64,000 nt of DNA from the NCBI GenBank assembly GCA_910585095.1, contig CAJUBU010000010.1:1-64000 (forward strand). The letters run 5' to 3'. Below the pieces are notes generated by a model, which saw only the letters and a program-made list of their open reading frames with translations, ran no database searches and was not told the DNA's origin. The number at the start of each line of letters is the position of its first letter. Within the stretch, counting starts at the first letter, position 1. This document shows positions 30,101 through 37,896 of the stretch, piece by piece. Made by a program: the position numbers and the translations under genes. The stretch is from an uncultured Lachnospira sp. (GTDB lineage: Bacteria; Bacillota; Clostridia; Lachnospirales; Lachnospiraceae).

Positions 30101-30694
30101 TAATTCATCCTGATAATCCATCTGCTTTTCCATTGCTTTGGACTGTTTCGATACATCTCCAATACATCCTAATTTTGTAAGCAGCCCTTTTCCAAGATTG
30201 ACAGGCGCTTTGTACTGCATATAATCAAGAATTTGCCGTTTCATAATATTAGACTTTGCAATAGCAGACTGCTCAATAGCAGATAAGTTAAATGCATCTT
30301 CTTCCACTCTGGTAACAACAACATTATTAAAATCTGTTTCTGAACCTGTAAACATATTAGCTACAATACCATCAACAAAATTTCTTGTATATGAATCTGC
30401 ACTATCCAATACATTTGCACCATTAATTGTATTCTCAAAATATCTTGCAACATTTTTTTGCAATTCTTCCATATCTTTAGAATTTGCAAACAATCCATAT
30501 AATTCTTTTAAATCATCGTCATATTCTGAGAGCGCTGCATTCATTGCCAAATCTCCTGCTCCTGATATGGACGACTTTGCCACAGATACTTTAGAGGCAT
30601 CAACACACAATCCAGCACATACAAACATAGGCAGCATAATAAGCACCAAAAATATGGATATCGAACCACGACAATTATATACGGACTTTAACAT
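27152..30694 (-). CDS. oversized TadG-like pilus-associated protein
   Basis: The 1,180-residue protein starts with RGSISIFLVLIMLPMFVCAGLCVDASKV, the N-terminal helix and D-A-S context seen in TadG-like proteins, then SGAGDLAMNAALSEYD. The remainder is outside the cell and rich in predicted helix and coiled coil (about 200-560 and 880-1,090). TadG proteins are usually several hundred residues, so this is two to three times longer. The ATG at 30694 has GGAGG 6 bases upstream; an upstream GTG in the same frame lacks a site. It lies 35 bases after tadE. It is possibly a tip or surface-exposed pilus component. It could instead belong to the DUF5702-type group, which has a similar N-terminus. Confidence 0.75.
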   Translation of the reverse strand: MLKSVYNCRGSISIFLVLIMLPMFVCAGLCVDASKVSVAKSSISGAGDLAMNAALSEYDDDLKELYGLFANSKDMEELQKNVARYFENTINGANVLDSADSYTRNFVDGIVANMFTGSETDFNNVVVTRVEEDAFNLSAIEQSAIAKSNIMKRQILDYMQYKAPVNLGKGLLTKLGCIGDVSKQSKAMEKQMDYQDELKKVDDVCKNAYDAIKNYNKAYESSYSNKSGAQIIEEVRQSIETTKTYYQQMTEYKIAYNSVTVEAVEIDRNIKKKFEREKYNKDDTVIDKLDKVKRAIDATLGINPEYNVDFLDFYNGIKTSYAENLESELTYIQNFNQNTDTYCYFYTYIDMYEKLYKTLKDDDEIDNETKENYKYLYEIGEYQYTYETVRNKIKGKISSAQDTAWTIKNSWNGKVSNLCESARNELKRWLDSIEQSDGVIKKLESAIESLKKIKNQIEDVKNSKQKWKGAIDNLSDGTVKSTMLGDYEGTAKELNIDSINTLQTRLEKNKTFFETLKGRIEGIKFAGYKVVNLNSSYFINKKTDNHTYSNICALAASYVNENYQIGEGVNGIDTANIGKITNDDAFYAYLEKNFQDSESVESEQKKQAKANRKEIVDKGNTGAGDDAKKSSGMTYEQFVKAYGDNTSVKELNKELESLAQKGSDSGIEGIDDDNSSKCKENLNRITALFENLKDLLTNARDNLYLEEYMTEIFSCYTDTLDTTKVSSINPQNKLNEHVFYGSEVEYLIFGKDTPKENLTSAKGLLFALRLVLNTIYAFTASDIRAYTLSMATAIAGWTGFGVPIVQTILTFALGMAESVIDVNALCDGDSIALYKNQQTWVLSPTGLANNLKDTLAKKAQGVINEAIDDVTQAIEQCADDGLNSLLGEEGAVTKYIDTTTQTITDKVKDSIISPLQTQMSTLISGDKDLDENTVQTKFKEILNKAVLGAYSDNSKDSILYKATKIAVEYVETNCLSDLAHFTVEKYNQYKNAGQTAINDIVKQIENKMTNIAEQVSAKAKGAVNSLNSNLQSAVSNAVNTGGAAAKQKINDAISDYTSQINKSKKVNKVTGNNTQDSDMSVAGSGFTMSYKEYMKVFCILYLMSNQEGMLNRTAQLIQANLANKGSTINLAKAYTMLQISAKVKVKTAFLDVVSGSGAEMDYSNLGKGYRTIQYKSAYGY

Positions 30695-30729
30695 TTCTTT
30701 CCTCCATGCGTACACGCTTTTTGTACCTT

Positions 30730-31425
30730 TTACGTTATTCCCATCTTTTGTTTCATATTGTTAAATTTTTCTTTAAATTTACTAATATAATCTTTAATTG
30801 GCGTATTATCTATAATTTCGGATACCGAATCAAATACAAAATCGGTATTTCGCACAAATTCTGTAGCATTTAAAGTTACTGCTACTGCACCAACATGAAT
30901 ATTCATACTGTCTTGCGGCACACCAATAGCTACCATAAAACTAGGAACAGTAATACCTTTACTAATAGTCACTGTAACCTTTTGATTGAATATATTATTT
31001 TTAATGTTAATAGAACATTCTGGTGTTCCAGATTTTATAAATGCTGTACTAGATACTAATGAACGCAATGTACTTTCCAGGCTTGTTTTATTGCTAATCA
31101 TATGATTACCACTGTTTAAAAAGCGATATGGTTTCCAATTTTGCGCAAATATGGTATCAATTCTTGCTTCCTGTATAGTGACAAAATCAATAGCCTGTGT
31201 CATATTGCCCAATTCTTCATAACCAGGATAAGAAATTTCTCTTGCCGTATATACTGCCATTCGCTGAGCATAAGCATACATACTAACACCCTGAACAATA
31301 TAACAGCCAAGATAAATCAATGCTCCCATCACTAATATTACAATGGGAAATATAATAGTCATTTCTACAATTTGAGAAGCACCTGTTTCATCTTTTAACT
31401 TCTTTTTTATCCATTTAATATGCAC
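30730..31425 (-). CDS. TadE-like pseudopilin
   Basis: The 231-residue protein carries the TadE signature near the N-terminus: DETGASQIVEMTIIFPIVILVMG, a glycine before a hydrophobic helix containing a V-E pair. This is followed by an extracytoplasmic domain. GTG at 31425 is preferred because GAGG lies 6 bases upstream; the ATG 45 bases earlier has no site. It follows the Flp pilin gene and precedes the TadG-like gene, the expected order of a tad locus. Family knowledge: TadE is a minor pseudopilin processed by TadV. Confidence 0.82.
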   Translation of the reverse strand: MHIKWIKKKLKDETGASQIVEMTIIFPIVILVMGALIYLGCYIVQGVSMYAYAQRMAVYTAREISYPGYEELGNMTQAIDFVTIQEARIDTIFAQNWKPYRFLNSGNHMISNKTSLESTLRSLVSSTAFIKSGTPECSINIKNNIFNQKVTVTISKGITVPSFMVAIGVPQDSMNIHVGAVAVTLNATEFVRNTDFVFDSVSEIIDNTPIKDYISKFKEKFNNMKQKMGIT

Positions 31426-31532
31426 TATTTTCCTCTTTTCTGAAGTATTAAAATTCATGACAACCGCCAAATGTTATAAAATATACATTTGGTGATTGTC
31501 TTTTAAATTACTATGTTTGCTATAAAATCTCT

Positions 31533-31751
31533 TTAAAAATTACTAATATCATTATTTACTCTATTAAACAAAGAATTTATAACATTTGCAATTTGCTTTC
31601 TAAATATTACTGCCATGGCAATTACTACAACTATTAATAATATAATGGCAATAATATTTGTTTCACCTGTTTCATCTTCAAAAAAAGACATTACCTTACA
31701 TTTTGCCTTAAAATAACCTAACATAATCTTATCTGTTATTGCTTCTACCAT
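31533..31751 (-). CDS. Flp-type (type IVb) major pilin
   Basis: The 72-residue prepilin has a charged leader ending FFEDETG, then ETNIIAIILLIVVVIAMAVIF, a single hydrophobic helix and a short Asn-rich tail. It fits the clostridial Flp1-like pilin group (DE.G.TN.I start of the helix). It is the only pilin-sized gene in the locus and lies next to tadE. Its ribosome-binding site is weak (CAGAGAAAAATT before the ATG). The 344-base upstream gap contains an IS-type remnant, so its own expression signals may have been altered. Confidence 0.85.
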   Translation of the reverse strand: MVEAITDKIMLGYFKAKCKVMSFFEDETGETNIIAIILLIVVVIAMAVIFRKQIANVINSLFNRVNNDISNF

Positions 31752-32095
31752 AATTTTTCTCTGCCAAAAGATAAACCTGCATTATCTGTGTTAAGTGGAT
31801 ATTCGCAATCCGCTATGCTACTTGCTCAAACCCGCTAGCTACTATCGTAGCTTTTCAGTGGGAGCTTATACTCCCACTGAAACAAGCAAGTCCCCACCCC
31901 CACTTATACCTTTGCAGCATTAAAGTGGGAACTTCCTTGATGAGGTTAAATAATTTTACAGATTTTTATCTAAATAGCTTGTCCTTTCCTAAATTTTTTC
32001 ATTATTTTATTATTGTATCTCTAATCATTTATCTATGTTTTTTTACATCTACTCCCTCCTTTGTATCAATTATTGAATAAATTTTCATCTCAATC
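31752..32095. other. 344-base gap between pilin and tadC genes, mostly remnant element
   Basis: Apart from the IS200/IS605-like remnant at 31777-31945, the gap holds 150 bases of AT-rich sequence after tadC. On the minus strand a strong AAAGGAGGGAG is followed by ATG TAA at once, a ribosome-binding site with no gene. No convincing promoter or T-tailed terminator was found, so pilin transcription probably depends on the upstream tad promoter or on a promoter I cannot see. Confidence 0.5.
31777..31945 (-). mobile_element. transposase-less IS200/IS605-type remnant with hairpins
   Basis: On the minus strand the element starts CCTCATCAAGGAAGT directly after TTTAA (rc of 31946-31950). It then carries a GTGGG/CCCAC stem, a perfect 12-bp inverted repeat (31853-31864 with 31871-31882, six-base loop) and AGCTAC/GTAGCT (31837-31852), ending in a GC-balanced stretch unlike the surrounding AT-rich DNA. 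The first part matches the element at 1-65. There is no room for tnpA or tnpB. It resembles palindrome-associated non-autonomous elements, or the structured end and guide-RNA region of a tnpB element. The right boundary is approximate. Confidence 0.55.
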
Positions 32096-32965
32096 TTAAA
32101 ACATATTCATAAAAATTGGGACAATCACCATAATCAATATACCAGCAAACATTAACATAAGTGGAAGCATTAATTTTTGTCCTGCCAGCTCTCCTTTTCT
32201 TTTTGCATTTTGTTTTTTTTCTTCCCAACTTTCAATATTCATATATTTCATACTAGCTGCCAATTCTCCTCCACCTTTTTGTATATTTTGAGTTAAAATA
32301 GACGAGAATTTTCTAATTTCTTTCACACCACATCGTTGGCTAAAATTATACAGCGCATCCATATCAGAAACACCATTTTGCATTTCGCTGCTTGTAATCT
32401 GCATCTCTTTATAAATATAGGAATCTCCTGTCTGAGCCACTTTATTCCATGCCTCTCGGATAACCATACCAGCATTTACAAGTAATGTCAGTTTTGACAG
32501 TACTTCTGGGTATTCTGAAAGAATTTCATCACGCTTGCTTTCTACCGCATTATTGACTTCCATATCCAGATAAAAAACAATAGCAAATATTGCAACAATT
32601 CCTAAAACCGCCATAATATTGTCATCTAAAAGAATACCTAAATAAAGACCAATTGGCAGCAATGTAATAAGATAAGTAATCTTTCCTGCCTCTATACAAC
32701 AATGATAAAAATAAGCATATCGTTCACCATAAACTTCTGCAATTTTCTTTTCTTTCTTTTTTCCTGAATCTGTACGAAGATTTATATGAAATAAATCAAT
32801 AAATCCTAATCCAATAAAATACAATTCACACAAAGGAAACTGCTTACTGTCTAACGCACTTATCATTTGGTCATATGCTGTTCTGTATTTAAAAAATAAA
32901 AATAACCAAAAAGCAACAATAACACTTCCTGTCGATGCAAGAATATAAGGAATTGTTCCCTCCAT
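32096..32965 (-). CDS. tadC: Tad pilus inner-membrane platform protein TadC
   Basis: This 289-residue type II secretion F-family protein has membrane segments near the N-terminus, around 100-140 and at the C-terminus (LMLPLMLMFAGILIMVIVPIFMNMF). The cytoplasmic middle includes LSKLTLLVNAGMVIREAW and SFAQ-like helices. With TadB it forms the membrane platform on which the TadA ATPase acts. ATG at 32965 has GGAGG 5 bases upstream, which supports it over a start 18 bases earlier. It follows tadB by 33 bases. Confidence 0.88.
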   Translation of the reverse strand: MEGTIPYILASTGSVIVAFWLFLFFKYRTAYDQMISALDSKQFPLCELYFIGLGFIDLFHINLRTDSGKKKEKKIAEVYGERYAYFYHCCIEAGKITYLITLLPIGLYLGILLDDNIMAVLGIVAIFAIVFYLDMEVNNAVESKRDEILSEYPEVLSKLTLLVNAGMVIREAWNKVAQTGDSYIYKEMQITSSEMQNGVSDMDALYNFSQRCGVKEIRKFSSILTQNIQKGGGELAASMKYMNIESWEEKKQNAKRKGELAGQKLMLPLMLMFAGILIMVIVPIFMNMF

Positions 32966-32998
32966 TTTGACCTCCGTATACACATATTTTTTAAATTT

Positions 32999-33784
32999 TT
33001 ACACTTTAATATCTGTTATCTTTTGTCCTAAAAAATAAGCCAACACAAATATACCGATTGCCACCAGCTTAATAATAATATTGATAGGTGTATTAGCTGT
33101 TATTGCATCATTGCCCATGCCTTTAATCATAGTAATTACAATAAACGGCATAAAACACAGAATATTAATTTCATTTTTATTTGACGAAACGGTTGTTTCA
33201 ATTTCCATCTCAATTTCAATCTTATCATTAATAATATCCCTAGTGTCTGCAACTACCTTCTTTAAGTTGCCTCCTAATCTATTACATACACTAAATGTCT
33301 GCGCAAAGCTGTCAATATCATTAATCCCTGTTCTTTGTGCAAAATTTTCAAGAAGCTGCTCTATTGTAAAATTATTTATCAGCCCCTTATTAATAATTTG
33401 AACTTCTTTTGTTATAATTGCATTCTCAGAATATGCCATACACATATCTTTATAGGCATCCTCAAACGCTGCATTGGTATTTTTGCCCGCAGAAAATGAA
33501 TTGTTCAATGAATCCAACAAATCCCTAAATTGCATCCGAATGGTCTTTTTTCGTTTTTTAAAAAGATAACGATTATATATAGGAATAGCTGCAAAGCCAA
33601 CAATCACACCAATAATTACACTAGCTATCACAACACCAAACATAATTTCTGTCGCTAAAAATCCTCCGGCAAACCCAATAAGATACCCTATAATCCTTTC
33701 TTTTATATTTAATAAATAAACGTTATAATCCTGTCCTACTCCAGTAATGCCAGCAATTTCTATATATTTCTCTTTTTTTGCCAC
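32999..33784 (-). CDS. tadB: Tad pilus inner-membrane platform protein TadB
   Basis: This 261-residue F-family membrane protein has two membrane segments near residues 30-75, a cytoplasmic T2SSF core (RDLLDSLNNSFSAGKNTNAAFEDAY; RTGINDIDSFAQTFSVCNRLGGNLKKV) and two C-terminal segments. The start is GTG at 33784, with GGAGG 7 bases before it; the nearby ATG is out of frame. It follows the TadA ATPase gene by 17 bases, the standard tadA-tadB-tadC order. Confidence 0.88.
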   Translation of the reverse strand: MAKKEKYIEIAGITGVGQDYNVYLLNIKERIIGYLIGFAGGFLATEIMFGVVIASVIIGVIVGFAAIPIYNRYLFKKRKKTIRMQFRDLLDSLNNSFSAGKNTNAAFEDAYKDMCMAYSENAIITKEVQIINKGLINNFTIEQLLENFAQRTGINDIDSFAQTFSVCNRLGGNLKKVVADTRDIINDKIEIEMEIETTVSSNKNEINILCFMPFIVITMIKGMGNDAITANTPINIIIKLVAIGIFVLAYFLGQKITDIKV

Positions 33785-33801
33785 ATACTCACCTCCGTAT
33801 C

Positions 33802-35040
33802 TTAAAATTCCTCATATATACCAGACTGTTTTAATTTTAAATCATTTTGTAACTTATTTTTTGTCCGAACTAAACTACCAGATACCTTATGTAATGTACT
33901 ATTTTCATCTTCCTGAAAACGATATAATGGATTTAATAATATTTCTCCTTTTTCAAATCCAAGCACTTCTGTAATCTCCATGGTTTTTCTGGATTTATCC
34001 CTCAATCTGGAAAGATGAATAATAATATCAACAGCGGAAGCAATCTGCTGTTTTATCGCTTCTAACGGAAGTCCTGGCGCTCCTTGAAGAACCATTGTTT
34101 CAAGACGACTCAACATATCTTTAGTTGAGTTAGCATGACCTGTCGACAGACTTCCATCATGACCTGTATTCATCGCCTGTAACATATCCAATGCTTCTCC
34201 GCCTCTAACCTCACCAACTACAATTCTTTCTGGTCTCATTCGTAGAGAAGATTTAATCAAATCTCGAATAGTTACTTCACCAATTCCTGAACTATTTGAA
34301 TTACGAGTTTCCATACGAACAAGATTTTTAATACTTGTGATTTGAAGCTCTGCTGAATCTTCTATTGTGATAACACGCTCATCAAAAGGAATATAATTCG
34401 ATAAAGCATTTAAAAAAGTTGTCTTTCCTGAGCCTGTTCCTCCACACACGAATATATTATATTTTGCCTTTACTAAAAGCTCTAATTTATCTGCAATTTC
34501 CTGTGTCAATGAACCATATGAAATTAATTTTTCAATAGTCATTGGTGTTTTTGAAAATTTTCTTATAGTGATAATTGGTCCACATAAGGAAATTGGCGGC
34601 AATACAACATTGACACGCGAACCATCAGGAAGTCTGGTATCTACAATAGGGTTTGCCTGATTGACTTCTCTTCCTGCCATGCTCACAATTTTTTGTATAA
34701 TATCTTCTAGTTTTTGCTCACTCTCAAATTCTTTTTCTAATTTTGTTAGCTTTCCTCCCTGCTCTACAAAAATATCCTTTGGTCCATTAATCATAACTTC
34801 TGTAATTGAATCATCTTTCATAATGCTGTCTAATAGTCCAAATCCCCTAATAGAACTAAACACCTGTTCTGCAATTGATACTTTTTGTTCAATTGATACA
34901 TATTGACTGCCAAGTTGCCTTTCTTCCACATCTTCAATCTGTTTTTCAAGTTCTTCATCACTAAGCTGACTTAATATTAAATTATCTGAAATATATTTTT
35001 TAATTGCAGCAATGACTTCTTGTTCTTTATCATATTCCAT
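33802..35040 (-). CDS. tadA: Tad pilus assembly ATPase TadA/CpaF
   Basis: This 412-residue secretion ATPase of the VirB11/CpaF group powers pilus assembly on the cytoplasmic face. Visible motifs are the P-loop GGTGSGKTTF (about 200-209), the Asp box ITIEDSAELQ, Walker B/His region IVVGEVRGGEALDMLQAMNTGHDGSLSTGHA and the N-terminal N0-like helical region. It lies between tadZ and tadB. The GGAGG is 12 bases from the ATG, slightly far; a closer ATG yields only two codons. Confidence 0.95.
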   Translation of the reverse strand: MEYDKEQEVIAAIKKYISDNLILSQLSDEELEKQIEDVEERQLGSQYVSIEQKVSIAEQVFSSIRGFGLLDSIMKDDSITEVMINGPKDIFVEQGGKLTKLEKEFESEQKLEDIIQKIVSMAGREVNQANPIVDTRLPDGSRVNVVLPPISLCGPIITIRKFSKTPMTIEKLISYGSLTQEIADKLELLVKAKYNIFVCGGTGSGKTTFLNALSNYIPFDERVITIEDSAELQITSIKNLVRMETRNSNSSGIGEVTIRDLIKSSLRMRPERIVVGEVRGGEALDMLQAMNTGHDGSLSTGHANSTKDMLSRLETMVLQGAPGLPLEAIKQQIASAVDIIIHLSRLRDKSRKTMEITEVLGFEKGEILLNPLYRFQEDENSTLHKVSGSLVRTKNKLQNDLKLKQSGIYEEF

Positions 35041-35130
35041 TATTCCATATTTCCTCCAATTTTTTGAATATGCATCAAAGATTTATATAATCAAGATACT
35101 TAACTTATTACTTATAAAAATAACTTATAT

Positions 35131-36192
35131 TTAAAACAACACATCAAACATTTGTGCAGAAGCTATCTGCTGCACAATTTGTTCTGCTTCGCCATTTTTT
35201 ATAACAGGCACGCCGCCTAATATTGCAACATCATTTCTGTCAATAACCTGCGCTCCTTGACTTTTAAAACAATTATGGACAATTTTTATACGTGGTAATA
35301 ATTTTTCTTTTCGTTGTTCATCTATAATTTTCAACGAATCCAATGCACGATTTGTCTTATAATTAGCGCTTTTTTCTCCATTTGATACAAAAACTACTTT
35401 GTCTGAACACGACATCACCTGCATGCAAATTTTTCCAAAGGAAAAATCAATATCCATCACAAGATATTCATAATCTTCCATCGTATTAATTGCTTCAAGT
35501 AGCCTTTCTACATCATTGGATTGAAGTTCTGCCATATCAATAGCATTTTTACACTGTGAAAAAAAAGCAACTCCTGCCATATTCTTTTTAACAGCGCTCT
35601 CTATCTTTAATGCCACTTTTGTATTCTTACCTTTTAACGCATATATAATATTGCTAAAATCCATCATTCCTTCAGAATTAAAATAAAAATCCGAACTTCC
35701 AAATAATTCCATATCCAAATACAGTACTTTTTTTTGCAGCAATGCAAGTCTTGTAGCTATTGCAGCTGCTATAGTTGAGGCTCCAACACCGCCTGCTGCA
35801 GAAGTAACTGCAATCATTTTTGTAGCACCTGCCTCTGTGTGAATACCTGTTATCTGTGCGCTTACTTCTGAAAAAATACTTAAAACCTGCTTGTAAATAA
35901 AGTCTGCTTTTTGAAATTTTCCAACTGTCTTTTGATTCCTTAACGACTCAATATCGGAAGAAGTAACAAGATAAGCAAATCCACAATTGGAAGGCAGACT
36001 GTCTTGATTGATTTCAAATCTTTCATCCGCCAATAAAACATGCACTTTTTTTTCAGCTATTGTGGCTAACGCCTTATTCATATCTGTAAAAGAATATACT
36101 TCTAATTTATCCGCATATTTACTGCCAAAAGTAAATGTAATTCTATTTAAATAATTTTCGTCTTTTTCCAAAATTGCCAACTTTATCTTCAT
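35131..36192 (-). CDS. tadZ: pilus localisation protein TadZ/CpaE
   Basis: The 353-residue protein has a degenerate response-regulator-like N-terminus (about 1-110) and a ParA/MinD-like C-terminal domain. TadZ marks the cell pole or site for pilus assembly. The nucleotide loop reads SAAGGVGASTIA: both lysines of the deviant Walker A (KGGxGKS/T) are replaced by alanine, as in atypical TadZ proteins. MDIDFSFG is the probable Walker B region. A TadZ from Eubacterium rectale has been studied structurally, so this branch is known in Lachnospiraceae. GGAGG sits 6 bases before the ATG and a strong promoter lies 120 bases upstream. It is the first gene of the tad operon. Confidence 0.88.
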   Translation of the reverse strand: MKIKLAILEKDENYLNRITFTFGSKYADKLEVYSFTDMNKALATIAEKKVHVLLADERFEINQDSLPSNCGFAYLVTSSDIESLRNQKTVGKFQKADFIYKQVLSIFSEVSAQITGIHTEAGATKMIAVTSAAGGVGASTIAAAIATRLALLQKKVLYLDMELFGSSDFYFNSEGMMDFSNIIYALKGKNTKVALKIESAVKKNMAGVAFFSQCKNAIDMAELQSNDVERLLEAINTMEDYEYLVMDIDFSFGKICMQVMSCSDKVVFVSNGEKSANYKTNRALDSLKIIDEQRKEKLLPRIKIVHNCFKSQGAQVIDRNDVAILGGVPVIKNGEAEQIVQQIASAQMFDVLF

Positions 36193-36307
36193 ATTCAGCC
36201 TCCATGCTACGACTCATTTTAAAGAACAGCTAATGATTTTTTGTGTTAAACCTATTCCTACCTTAAACCTTTACATATATCACGCACAAATAATGTTATT
36301 TTACAAA

Positions 36308-36336
36308 AATATACTTGTTGTATTGGTACATGTCAA
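36308..36336 (-). promoter_or_regulatory. strong promoter for the tad operon
   Basis: On the minus strand a consensus TTGACA (rc of 36331-36336) and TATATT (rc of 36308-36313) are separated by exactly 17 bases. They lie about 115 bases ahead of the tadZ start codon, leaving a leader of about 110 bases. No riboswitch fold was recognised in the leader. Confidence 0.75.
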
Positions 36337-36392
36337 CAAAAAAAATATAGTTATAATTAAATACAACTATTTAGTGTATATGTTTTGCTATA

Positions 36393-37862
36393 TTATCTTT
36401 TTTCATGATATTCTTTTTCTATATTAATATTCCAAATATTGTCTTTTCCTTTTTTATGTAAAATAATATTATCTACTGTCTCCAAAGCTGTCAACATTGA
36501 ATGGTCCATATTATTATACCGATGCTGACCATTTCTGCCTATACAATATAAATTATTAAAATGATTTAAATATTCTTTTACCATTTTTAATTGATGGTAT
36601 GTTCCCACATAAGATGGATATGCTTTTCTCACTTTTTCATAATGACAATCTAAAATATGCGACTTTTTTGACAAAAGTCCTATTTTTTGCAATTCTGCTT
36701 TTGCTATTTCTTTCCATTCTTTTTTTGTTCTATTCCATATTACATCTCCTTCCAAACAAAAATATTCCAACCCCAGCCATATTTTATTGTTTGGATTTTC
36801 TACCATATAAGGAGACCAATTATTAAATATTTGGATTCTTCCTACACATACATTGGAATCTTGAACATATATCCAACAATCCTTTCTTGCTTGTTGCTTA
36901 AATTCTTTTTTATTCAAAAGCACTCCCACTATAACAAAATCTCGATATTGAAGACCTAATGCAATTTTCATTATTTTTTTTGGAACATTATTTAGAGAAA
37001 CAATTAAATTTTGTAATGGCATCGATGAAATAACGATATCTGCATTTTCATAATACTTTATTCCATCTTTTATATATTCAATCTGTGTAATCTCACTATT
37101 TCTTTGATATAAACCACAAACCATACAGCCATATTTTATCTGTCCTCCCAACTTTATAAATTGTTCTCCTACATGTTCCCATAATTGACCACAACCATAT
37201 TTTGGATATTCAAAAGAATCAATTAAAGAAGTTTCAACCTCCTGTTTATGAGAACCTAAAAATTTGTGATATATTTGTTTTATCATCACACGAATTGATA
37301 AACCTTTCACCCTTTGAACTCCCCAATCTGGCGATAATTTACTTGCGGGTATACCCCATAATTTTTCCGTGTAATCTCTAAAAAACATTTTATATAACTT
37401 TTTTCCAAATCGATTAATATAAAAATTTTCTAATGACGTTTCTGATTTTTTAAAAAAACAAGCATACACATAACTAAATCCTGCACATACTGTTTTTACC
37501 AATCCTAAATTGTGAATGGTATTAAAATTTATATTTATAGGATATTCAAAAAAACGATTATTATAATAAATATGAGATACCCTTTTTCTATGCAGCATCA
37601 CATAATCTTGTGATTTTTGCATCTTATTATCCGTGTAAGGTATCATTGTTTTCCACCAATCATTTACACGGCTGTTTTTAGAAAAGAAACGATGACCACC
37701 CATATCCATTTTATTTCCATGATAATCAACAGTTTTTGATATACCGCCAACAGCAGTACTCTCCTCCATTATAATCACCTCATAATCCTTTGTTCTTTGG
37801 ACTAATTCATAACCTGCAGTCAATCCTGCGGGTCCTGCACCTACAATAATTATTTTTTTCAT
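36393..37862 (-). CDS. FAD-dependent oxidoreductase, UDP-galactopyranose-mutase-like
   Basis: The 489-residue flavoprotein has an N-terminal dinucleotide fold VGAGPAGLTAGYEL and the acidic residue after IIMEES. It carries GGISKTVDYHGNKMDMGGHRFFSKN, a motif typical of the amine-oxidase/UGM-like enzymes found in polysaccharide and glycolipid loci. A C-terminal flavin-contact region RNGQHRYNNMDHSMLTA is present. It is presumably cytosolic or peripheral. The exact substrate cannot be assigned. It begins 34 bases after the GT-C-like membrane protein, so the two are probably one unit in surface-glycan chemistry. ATG at 37862 is chosen over the TTG one codon earlier; AGAGG lies upstream. Confidence 0.75.
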   Translation of the reverse strand: MKKIIIVGAGPAGLTAGYELVQRTKDYEVIIMEESTAVGGISKTVDYHGNKMDMGGHRFFSKNSRVNDWWKTMIPYTDNKMQKSQDYVMLHRKRVSHIYYNNRFFEYPININFNTIHNLGLVKTVCAGFSYVYACFFKKSETSLENFYINRFGKKLYKMFFRDYTEKLWGIPASKLSPDWGVQRVKGLSIRVMIKQIYHKFLGSHKQEVETSLIDSFEYPKYGCGQLWEHVGEQFIKLGGQIKYGCMVCGLYQRNSEITQIEYIKDGIKYYENADIVISSMPLQNLIVSLNNVPKKIMKIALGLQYRDFVIVGVLLNKKEFKQQARKDCWIYVQDSNVCVGRIQIFNNWSPYMVENPNNKIWLGLEYFCLEGDVIWNRTKKEWKEIAKAELQKIGLLSKKSHILDCHYEKVRKAYPSYVGTYHQLKMVKEYLNHFNNLYCIGRNGQHRYNNMDHSMLTALETVDNIILHKKGKDNIWNINIEKEYHEKR

Positions 37863-37896
37863 CAATAAATTCCTCTTTCTTTTGCAAATTAATTAA

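Noticed and set aside
31777..31945. Hammerhead-like ribozyme reading of the TTGATGAG core
   Set aside because: CTTGATGAG resembles the CUGAUGA core only loosely, and no GAAA plus matching three-stem layout could be drawn.
36193..36307. Riboswitch (for example c-di-GMP) in the tad leader
   Set aside because: The leader is about 110 bases of AT-rich sequence without a recognisable aptamer core or terminator stem.
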